A stretch of 64,000 nucleotides of DNA from Vicingaceae bacterium. Its GTDB lineage: Bacteria > Bacteroidota > Bacteroidia > Flavobacteriales_E > Vicingaceae. Positions 38,537 to 44,452 of this stretch are shown here, one piece after another. The notes below the pieces were generated by a model. That model saw nothing but the letters and a program-made list of their open reading frames with translations. It was not told the DNA's origin and searched no databases. Both the position numbers and the translations under genes were made by a program. Each line of letters opens with the position of its first letter. The stretch's first letter is position 1. The stretch covers positions 248,001 through 312,000 of the forward strand of contig JAGYIE010000002.1 of assembly GCA_018402765.1 (NCBI GenBank), written 5' to 3'.

Positions 38537-39839
38537 TTCCAAAAATATATTACAAGTTTTTGAACATCATACTTTAAAGGTTGATGAAGAATCCACTTTT
38601 AAATTGGTTCATTTTAATGCTCTAGAAAAGTATGGATATAAGACAAAGGAAAAGTTCTTTTCCGTTGGTAATAAACGAATCAAGTTCAACAATTATGTAG
38701 GTGTGATTCAAGTTAAGAATCTTACAATTGAAATACTTCCAAAAGCTGATAATAACGGTGAAGATAAAGATGCAAAAGAAAAATGGCATAATGCATTAAT
38801 TGCAATGCTAGAAGAATGCAAGCTTATAAAACTTAGCACAATCTCCAATGCAAAATTAAAGCTCAAATCTGCATCCATTTTAGACCTTTATTATGACTTG
38901 TTTTTATCTGAAACTGAAACGATTTTTAAACATGGACTAAGAAAGAACTATAGACCTATTAAAGAGAACCTGAATAAGGTTAAGGGCAAAATTCTTTTCT
39001 CCAGTCACATTCGAAAGAATGCCTTTCATAAGGAAAGATTCTTTGTAGAGCATAAAACATATGATGCCGATAATAAACTAAATCAAATATTAATCAAGGC
39101 TTTGCTTGTTTTAAAAACCATTGCACACAACCCAAATCACGATATTAGGATTAACAAACTACTCTTAAACTTCGAAGGTGTTTCGGAAGATAGCCCAACA
39201 GAAAAATGGTTTGATAAATTAACGTTTGATAGAAACACAGAACGATATAGGCAAGCAATCACTTTAGCTAAACTTATAATTTTAAGATATTCACCAGATT
39301 TAAAGGGCGGAAACGAAAACGTATTAGCAATTCTGTTTGACATGAATATGCTTTATGAAAACTACGTTTATCGTAAATTAAAAGCATTGCAAAATGATTC
39401 CGACAATCCAATTGTTGCGGTTAAAGAACAAACAAGAATGCCTTTTTGGGAAACAAGAGGATTAAGAGCTGATATAATTGTAGAAACGGCAGATAAAAGA
39501 CTAGTGATAGATACAAAGTGGAAAGTATTGAAAGACAATAAGCCTTCTGATGCTGACCTGAAACAAATGCTTGTTTACAATCTTCACTATAATACCGACT
39601 TGAGTATTTTACTTTATCCTAAAACCACTTTAGAATCATCTAGTAAGAAACCATTTAAGAATAAAAATTTTAAAAATTTAAATTGTCAGGTCGCATTTAC
39701 TGATCTATTCAACGAAGAGGGGAAACTTGAGAGTAATTTGGGTGACAAAATTTATAACGAATTGCTTAAAAAAGAACTAATTAATCTTTCTCATTTTACA
39801 GTTGCTAATATTAGAAATTCTATCTTTAAACTGTACTAA
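38529..39839 (+). CDS. mcrC: McrC-like endonuclease subunit, type IV restriction
   Basis: The nuclease partner of McrB. The 436-aa protein begins with a McrC N-terminal domain (VGVIQVKNLTIEILPKAD) and contains HGLRKNYRPIKENLNKVKGK, a typical McrC central motif. The PD-(D/E)xK site is visible at Asp315 (LRADIIVE) and Asp328-Thr-Lys330 (VIDTKWK). It starts inside the last 8 bases of mcrB. Together they should cut methylated or otherwise modified incoming DNA, so phage defence is the likely role; modification preference is unknown. Confidence 0.92.
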   Translation: MSSSKNILQVFEHHTLKVDEESTFKLVHFNALEKYGYKTKEKFFSVGNKRIKFNNYVGVIQVKNLTIEILPKADNNGEDKDAKEKWHNALIAMLEECKLIKLSTISNAKLKLKSASILDLYYDLFLSETETIFKHGLRKNYRPIKENLNKVKGKILFSSHIRKNAFHKERFFVEHKTYDADNKLNQILIKALLVLKTIAHNPNHDIRINKLLLNFEGVSEDSPTEKWFDKLTFDRNTERYRQAITLAKLIILRYSPDLKGGNENVLAILFDMNMLYENYVYRKLKALQNDSDNPIVAVKEQTRMPFWETRGLRADIIVETADKRLVIDTKWKVLKDNKPSDADLKQMLVYNLHYNTDLSILLYPKTTLESSSKKPFKNKNFKNLNCQVAFTDLFNEEGKLESNLGDKIYNELLKKELINLSHFTVANIRNSIFKLY

Positions 39840-39847
39840 TTTTTGGG

Positions 39848-39873
39848 GGGTGCATACAACAACAATTGCACCC
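39848..39873. other. Hairpin in the convergent junction after mcrC
   Basis: GGGTGCA (39848-39854) pairs with TGCACCC (39867-39873) around a 12-base loop. It lies between the stop codons of mcrC and the leftward 63-aa gene. A weak terminator role is possible, but no T-run follows on either strand. Confidence 0.45.
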
Positions 39874-39883
39874 TTACCACCAA

Positions 39884-40075
39884 TTAATCTTCTTTATCAG
39901 GATCCCACATACCTCTATCCATCTCACTATCTGTAATCCCCTCCTCTATAAAAAGCCTTTGCTCACTCGTAAGATGAGGATACATCGCCTGTACCGCTTT
40001 CCTTTTTTTACTGCGTTTCCCTGCTCGTGAATTCAGCCATAACTCATATTCAGCCTGTGTTAGTGGTATTTCCAT
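39884..40075 (-). CDS. Small hypothetical protein, copy A (63 aa)
   Basis: Function not recognised. A 63-aa protein with a basic centre (SRAGKRSKKRKAVQAMYPHL) followed by an acidic tail (TDSEMDRGMWDPDKED). The pattern, a helical opening LTQAEYELW, a basic stretch and LTSEQRxFIEEGI, is reminiscent of small phage-borne proteins, but I can name no family. It has a near-identical copy at 41908 (differences at Leu/Phe47 and the penultimate Glu/Asp). It follows the 183-aa gene by 89 bases in the leftward reading direction. Confidence 0.7.
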   Translation of the reverse strand: MEIPLTQAEYELWLNSRAGKRSKKRKAVQAMYPHLTSEQRLFIEEGITDSEMDRGMWDPDKED

Positions 40076-40164
40076 AGAGACTATTTTCTTGCTTAAAGTT
40101 GATCATCTTGTTAGTAACATATCATTCTGTTTGGTTAGTTAACATCTGATTACTTGGCCAAATG

Positions 40165-40716
40165 CTATTCCCAAGGATTATAATCCTCTTGATCCATTTT
40201 TCCCCGCGGAGCACGTGATCGAGCAAAATTTTTATCACTGAAAAGCTTTTCTTTAAACTCTTCGAAGGGCATTGTACTTGCACTGTCCAATTCCCACCTG
40301 TCTGCAGCCGCCATTCGAGCATAACTATTATTGATCATCGTTTCTGACCAAGTGCGCGCATCTTCTGGGTCAATGCCTTTCACTACTGCTAATCTAGCTG
40401 CCATTTCTTCTTGAAATCGCTGCTTTTCTTCTTGAATTTCTTTCAAAATTTTAAGCGCTATTTTAGTGTACTCCGTTTCTTCGTTTGCTTGAGCTGCTTT
40501 TATTTCTCTTTTGCAAAACTCCAGGGCTGAATTATCCGTAGTTGACCCACATGAGCTAATTGGAGAAACTCCTAACAGCTCACGCTTTCTATTGAGTTTA
40601 GCTGTATGTTCTTCACTCCATGGATCTTTGTCTGAAACAAACATGTAATTGAGTTCTTCATCAAATAGCTCCTTGTATAAGTAATGGGCACCTTTGTATT
40701 TTAATATTTCCTTCAT
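40165..40716 (-). CDS. Hypothetical helical protein, copy A (183 aa)
   Basis: No family recognised. The 183-aa protein is charged and mostly helical, with a likely coiled coil in the middle (KIALKILKEIQEEKQRFQEE, about 85-104), and a conserved-looking tail segment GIDPEDARTWSETMINNSYA. It has no signal peptide or membrane segment. An identical protein is encoded at 42189. Being in both copies, its dose would be doubled. It precedes the 63-aa gene and follows the chimeric 71-aa ORF in reading order. Confidence 0.75.
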   Translation of the reverse strand: MKEILKYKGAHYLYKELFDEELNYMFVSDKDPWSEEHTAKLNRKRELLGVSPISSCGSTTDNSALEFCKREIKAAQANEETEYTKIALKILKEIQEEKQRFQEEMAARLAVVKGIDPEDARTWSETMINNSYARMAAADRWELDSASTMPFEEFKEKLFSDKNFARSRAPRGKMDQEDYNPWE

Positions 40717-40751
40717 TTTTGTAAAATAAAACGTGTGCTAAAATGTTCCTT

Positions 40752-40967
40752 TTAGTCCAGATTGAGTTTAAAAAAGTTCAAAATAGAATCCCAGTCTTTG
40801 TATTCATTAAACACTTCTCGTTCATAATCCCACCCAAAATGCAAATGTTTTCCTGAAAATTCAGCAGCAGATTTAACTGCCATAGCCATTTTGTTTTCAT
40901 TTAGTTGAGATTTTACTTTTTTCATATTCTCAACCATTAATTTTCTATTTTCGTTTATGTTTGCCAC
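40752..40967 (-). CDS. Chimeric 71-aa ORF made from a new N-terminus and the nucleotidase tail
   Basis: The first 33 residues (MANINENRKLMVENMKKVKS, then QLNENKMAMAVKS) are unique to this place; the last 38 are identical to residues 256-293 of the 293-aa nucleotidase encoded at 42776. The join lies at 40869-40870, the edge of the duplicated block, and keeps the reading frame. The HAD catalytic motifs are all upstream in the full protein, so this fragment cannot be an active phosphatase. It could be a by-product of recombination, or a small protein of its own. Confidence 0.65.
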   Translation of the reverse strand: MANINENRKLMVENMKKVKSQLNENKMAMAVKSAAEFSGKHLHFGWDYEREVFNEYKDWDSILNFFKLNLD

Positions 40968-41011
40968 AATACCTTCTTTTTTATTAGTACTTTATTTATA
41001 TATATATGTAA

Positions 41012-41464
41012 TTATTTTAAAAATTTAACTGCATTTTTGTACTTTTCAATACGAATATAATCGATTTTAGTTGGGGATTGTATCCTACTAATATCCATAT
41101 TATGTTTTAAATCTGCTAACTTAACCAATCTTGCAATTTTATTTGATTTAACAGTTGATAAGTATCGCTTATAATCAGATTCATTAGAACCAAATCCCTT
41201 TGGTTTTGTTATAGCAAGTACCGCATCTGATATTACATTTCCAAATAATTTTCTAATATCTGATATTTTTAGATTAGTATCTTCAACCGAATCGTGTAAT
41301 AATGCAACTACTGCCAATTCTGTGGTTTTTGCATTGAATCCGCCAACGAAGTTAAATACCGATAGTATGTGCCCATTAAAGTAATCAACACCCGCTCTAT
41401 CTTTTTGACCGGAATGTGCTACCTTTGATAATTTGTATGCTTTTTTTATAATTTCAATATCCAT
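41012..41464 (-). CDS. Small RelA/SpoT-type HD-domain hydrolase
   Basis: A 150-aa single HD domain of the kind found in SpoT and in small alarmone hydrolases (Mesh1). Visible residues are AHSGQ (16-20), GH (31-32), HDSVEDT (57-63) and KLADLKHNM (about 115-123), which together supply the metal-binding HD site. No synthetase, TGS or ACT domain is attached. It would remove pyrophosphate from ppGpp or a related nucleotide; this is inferred from the family. It sits in the unique 1033 bp between the two duplicated blocks, downstream of the 144-aa gene by 12 bases. Confidence 0.85.
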   Translation of the reverse strand: MDIEIIKKAYKLSKVAHSGQKDRAGVDYFNGHILSVFNFVGGFNAKTTELAVVALLHDSVEDTNLKISDIRKLFGNVISDAVLAITKPKGFGSNESDYKRYLSTVKSNKIARLVKLADLKHNMDISRIQSPTKIDYIRIEKYKNAVKFLK

Positions 41465-41476
41465 TAAATCAAAATT

Positions 41477-41911
41477 TTAAAATTTTGTAAAGTAGAAGTA
41501 ATGATTTTCATTACTTCCGGTAATGTCCTTTGCAAGAATTTGATAACTCCAATTATCCCCCAATCTTTGAGCTATTGTATCTGCCATTAATTTAAACAAC
41601 TTACCTCGCTTTTCATCTGCCGGAATAAACATAAAATACTCTCTATTTGAGTTTTTTACAATACCAATTACTGCATTTAAAAGTTTTCTTTTCAATTCGA
41701 AAATAGAAACATCAGTGGGTATTTCCATATCATAAGCAACCCATTCAATTCGTCTTGCAGGAACATAATCATCATTAAACCAATTAAAGCTATCACTAGT
41801 TGCTTTACCTTTTACTTCTTTTACAAATGATATTATTAACTCATTCGTATTTGTAAGTGTTACCGCCCAATTGTAATCTAAAATTTTAACTTCGTATGTC
41901 ATACCAATCAA
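41477..41911 (-). CDS. Hypothetical protein (144 aa)
   Basis: Not recognised. It has aromatic-rich beta-type segments (FNWFNDDYVPARRIEWVAYDM) and ends in ENHYFYFTKF, with no signal peptide or membrane helix. ATG at 41911 or 41902 are both possible; the second is immediately next to the border of the duplicated block (41903) and avoids overlap with the 63-aa copy B gene. It lies 12 bases upstream of the HD hydrolase and probably forms a pair with it. Confidence 0.7.
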   Translation of the reverse strand: MIGMTYEVKILDYNWAVTLTNTNELIISFVKEVKGKATSDSFNWFNDDYVPARRIEWVAYDMEIPTDVSIFELKRKLLNAVIGIVKNSNREYFMFIPADEKRGKLFKLMADTIAQRLGDNWSYQILAKDITGSNENHYFYFTKF

Positions 41912-42099
41912 TCATCCTTATCAGGATCCCACATACCTCTATCCATCTCACTATCTGTAATCCCCTCCTCTATAAAAAACCTTTGCTCACTCGTAAGATG
42001 AGGATACATCGCCTGTACCGCTTTCCTTTTTTTACTGCGTTTCCCTGCTCGTGAATTCAGCCATAACTCATATTCAGCCTGTGTTAGTGGTATTTCCAT
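41908..42099 (-). CDS. Small hypothetical protein, copy B (63 aa)
   Basis: Near-identical to the 63-aa protein at 39884, differing at residue 47 (Phe here, Leu there) and at the end (DKDD here, DKED there). The sequence differences cluster in the 3' part of the gene, next to the edge of the duplicated block. Function is unknown; see copy A for features. It lies downstream of the 183-aa copy B gene by 89 bases, the same spacing as in copy A. Confidence 0.7.
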   Translation of the reverse strand: MEIPLTQAEYELWLNSRAGKRSKKRKAVQAMYPHLTSEQRFFIEEGITDSEMDRGMWDPDKDD

Positions 42100-42188
42100 A
42101 GAGACTATTTTCTTGCTTAAAGTTGATCATCTTGTTAGTAACATATCATTCTGTTTGGTTAGTTAACATCTGATTACTTGGCCAAATG

Positions 42189-42740
42189 CTATTCCCAAGG
42201 ATTATAATCCTCTTGATCCATTTTTCCCCGCGGAGCACGTGATCGAGCAAAATTTTTATCACTGAAAAGCTTTTCTTTAAACTCTTCGAAGGGCATTGTA
42301 CTTGCACTGTCCAATTCCCACCTGTCTGCAGCCGCCATTCGAGCATAACTATTATTGATCATCGTTTCTGACCAAGTGCGCGCATCTTCTGGGTCAATGC
42401 CTTTCACTACTGCTAATCTAGCTGCCATTTCTTCTTGAAATCGCTGCTTTTCTTCTTGAATTTCTTTCAAAATTTTAAGCGCTATTTTAGTGTACTCCGT
42501 TTCTTCGTTTGCTTGAGCTGCTTTTATTTCTCTTTTGCAAAACTCCAGGGCTGAATTATCCGTAGTTGACCCACATGAGCTAATTGGAGAAACTCCTAAC
42601 AGCTCACGCTTTCTATTGAGTTTAGCTGTATGTTCTTCACTCCATGGATCTTTGTCTGAAACAAACATGTAATTGAGTTCTTCATCAAATAGCTCCTTGT
42701 ATAAGTAATGGGCACCTTTGTATTTTAATATTTCCTTCAT
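42189..42740 (-). CDS. Hypothetical helical protein, copy B (183 aa)
   Basis: Amino-acid sequence identical to the protein at 40165. No family recognised: charged, helical, with a probable coiled coil near 85-110. It lies 35 bases after the nucleotidase stop in reading order, which suggests that RCK-nucleotidase, 183-aa and 63-aa formed the ancestral operon. Perfect identity between the copies means that the duplication is recent or that gene conversion keeps them alike. Confidence 0.75.
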   Translation of the reverse strand: MKEILKYKGAHYLYKELFDEELNYMFVSDKDPWSEEHTAKLNRKRELLGVSPISSCGSTTDNSALEFCKREIKAAQANEETEYTKIALKILKEIQEEKQRFQEEMAARLAVVKGIDPEDARTWSETMINNSYARMAAADRWELDSASTMPFEEFKEKLFSDKNFARSRAPRGKMDQEDYNPWE

Positions 42741-42775
42741 TTTTGTAAAATAAAACGTGTGCTAAAATGTTCCTT

Positions 42776-43657
42776 TTAGTCCAGATTGAGTTTAAAAAAG
42801 TTCAAAATAGAATCCCAGTCTTTGTATTCATTAAACACTTCTCGTTCATAATCCCACCCAAAATGCAAATGTTTTCCTGAAAATTCAGCAGCACCTCTTG
42901 CCGTTCTGTCGTCAATTAAATAATCCCCTATTAATAAATCTTTTCGGTGCGATATAATTAATTTTTTCTCAAATGATGCTCCAAACTTATCCGCTATCCA
43001 TAGCCGCTTGTCGATCCAAGCAGAAGGATTGTCCCAAGGAGCAGTAGTCAAAATAAAGATATCATATCTATCGCTAGCCAATAACTGATTTACAGCATCA
43101 ATAGCTCCAGCCATAGGAGGAAGATCTTTGAAAACACCAACAATTTCGTCAGGTTTATTTGTAAAGCTACCGTCTTTATTATCCGAGTGTATTTCGGCAC
43201 CTTTTGCTAAGTCTGCTAAAACACCATCCATATCAATGTAAATAATCGGCTTTAGCTTATTTTTCTTTTTAATACTCCATGACTTAAAAAGCAACCTATC
43301 ATTCAATAAATCAGTTTCAATGCCTAGCATAGTCAGTAAATTTCGATGTTCATTCGATTGGTAAACCGAGTGAATTTGAGAAACACCCAACTCTAGTAGC
43401 ACAGAACATGTTAATAGGCTTGCAGCAATATCATTTTTTATAAACAACAACACAACATCTTGCTCCGTTATGCTAAACGAAGAACTATAGAGTTCGCGAT
43501 CAGTAGCGTCAGCACACATCACTAGACTAAAGTCATCTGCAAAAATTTCTACGTTTGAGTCTGAATTATCAATACCTATAACTTCTTCACCTTGAAGAAT
43601 TAATTCTTTTGCAAAGCAAGCAGAAAAGGGATTAATCCCCACAATAAAATATCTCAT
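42776..43657 (-). CDS. Fusion of TrkA-N (RCK) domain and HAD 5'(3')-deoxyribonucleotidase
   Basis: A 293-aa two-domain protein. Residues 1-115 resemble the nucleotide-binding RCK domain of potassium channels and transporters: VGINPFSACFAKELILQG, an acidic residue ending strand 2 (GID, residue 30) and ADATD at 49-53; the Gly-rich loop is degenerate (GINPFS). Residues 136-293 form a HAD phosphatase of the 5'-nucleotidase type: DMDGVLADL (142-150, nucleophile Asp142, acid Asp144), TTAPW (204-208), a Lys around 239 and DDR (249-251). All HAD motifs are intact. Fusions of these two domains are not something I know; substrate and ligand are unknown. Confidence 0.82.
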   Translation of the reverse strand: MRYFIVGINPFSACFAKELILQGEEVIGIDNSDSNVEIFADDFSLVMCADATDRELYSSSFSITEQDVVLLFIKNDIAASLLTCSVLLELGVSQIHSVYQSNEHRNLLTMLGIETDLLNDRLLFKSWSIKKKNKLKPIIYIDMDGVLADLAKGAEIHSDNKDGSFTNKPDEIVGVFKDLPPMAGAIDAVNQLLASDRYDIFILTTAPWDNPSAWIDKRLWIADKFGASFEKKLIISHRKDLLIGDYLIDDRTARGAAEFSGKHLHFGWDYEREVFNEYKDWDSILNFFKLNLD

Positions 43658-43690
43658 TTGGTAACTTTCTATTTAAATAAATCTTGTATT

Positions 43691-44182
43691 TTATTCTATT
43701 GTAATCAATTTAACAGTTTCTTCAACAGCAGCTATAAACACATCAACAGGCACTCTATGACTGCCCTCATAATAAGCGTAATTAAACGAACTGTTTCTTT
43801 GAGTATTAAAGTACTTTATTACATCTTGCCCATTTATAACCGTATCTGATTTACCCAAGTATACATTATTCTTGTTTTTATTTAACTTGATACTTTTCAC
43901 ATCAAGCTCTATAGATCGGTTAACTACAGCAGGATTAAATAACACCGTTTGTATATCTAAGGAGCTACCTAATAAATAAGCGAGGTACCCACCCATTGAT
44001 GAACCAACAATAATATCAGGTGGGTTTGATTTCAATTTCTCAATTATGGTATTGACTTGCTTAGCGTCTCTGTAATTAATGGTAGGTAAATAAGCCTCTT
44101 TAAAGTATTCTCTTATCCAACTAATTTTAGGGTTTATCTCTGAAATAGTGGATTCCAAACCGTGTAAATAGGCAATTTTCAT
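43691..44182 (-). CDS. YqiA-like alpha/beta hydrolase (esterase)
   Basis: A 163-aa small serine hydrolase similar to YqiA/UPF0227. It begins MKIAYLHGLEST, has the nucleophile elbow GSSMGGY (Ser62), an Asp-containing segment near GKSDTVI and a C-terminal EGSHRVP histidine. Family members hydrolyse short-chain esters. It is 33 bases upstream of the RCK-nucleotidase gene on the same strand and probably the first gene of the leftward run. There is no signal peptide. Confidence 0.85.
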   Translation of the reverse strand: MKIAYLHGLESTISEINPKISWIREYFKEAYLPTINYRDAKQVNTIIEKLKSNPPDIIVGSSMGGYLAYLLGSSLDIQTVLFNPAVVNRSIELDVKSIKLNKNKNNVYLGKSDTVINGQDVIKYFNTQRNSSFNYAYYEGSHRVPVDVFIAAVEETVKLITIE

Positions 44183-44270
44183 TATAGAGGTCTTAAAGTT
44201 ATTTATTTATACTAGTATGCTAATTTTTAAAGTTATTTTCTTTTGACTATAAACAAGTCATTTTTTAAGT

Positions 44271-44299
44271 CAACTAAGTGAAATCACCTAAACTACCTT
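44271..44299 (+). promoter_or_regulatory. Upstream copy of the CAACTAAGTGAAAT ... ACCTA motif
   Basis: CAACTAAGTGAAAT (44271-44284) is followed by ACCTA (44286) and ACCTT (44295), 9 bases apart. The same 14-mer recurs at 44361-44374 with the ACCTA pair at 44386-44399. The whole element was duplicated about 90 bases apart, in the leader of the next gene. Confidence 0.55.
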
Positions 44300-44360
44300 C
44301 TCTACATTAAAGCGATATCAAACACTAAAACGACCTTTTGTTTTTATGATTTAAATTGTG

Positions 44361-44399
44361 CAACTAAGTGAAATTGGGTAATCCCACCTATTCTACCTA
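44361..44399 (+). promoter_or_regulatory. ACCTA-N4-ACCTA direct repeat overlapping the -33 region
   Basis: CAACTAAGTGAAAT, then the small palindrome TGGGTAATCCCA, then ACCTA at 44386 and 44395 (spacing 9). The second half-site ends 22 bases before the -7 box TACTTTTG (44422-44429), the place of an absent -33 element, as expected for an activator site. Confidence 0.6.
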
Positions 44400-44421
44400 T
44401 TTAAGGAAAGAATTGGAATTG

Positions 44422-44429
44422 TACTTTTG
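44422..44429 (+). promoter_or_regulatory. Predicted -7 box (TACTTTTG) of the membrane protein gene
   Basis: Exact match to TAnnTTTG, 24 bases before the ATG at 44453. There is no TTTG at the -33 position; the ACCTA repeat lies there instead. Confidence 0.6.
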
Positions 44430-44452
44430 CCCCATTATAATCTACTTCATAC

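Larger units (their letters stand above)
39879..40869. repeat. 991-bp direct repeat, copy A
   Basis: This block recurs at 41903-42893, exactly 2024 bases to the right. I find only four or so base differences, all in the first 70 bases (around 39885-39950), and none in the rest. It includes one 63-aa and one 183-aa gene, and the last 38 codons of the 293-aa nucleotidase gene, here attached to a new N-terminus. Confidence 0.95.
41903..42893. repeat. 991-bp direct repeat, copy B
   Basis: Partner of the block at 39879-40869. Its left border is exactly next to the ATG at 41902 of the 144-aa gene; its right border lies inside the nucleotidase gene (codon 256), where the two sequences part after the shared bases CAGCAGCA. 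Copy B is continuous with the whole nucleotidase gene and so is probably the original. Confidence 0.95.

Noticed and set aside
40122-40322. 66-aa ORF within the duplicated block (also at 42146-42346)
   Set aside because: It is an out-of-frame shadow of the 183-aa gene on the same strand.
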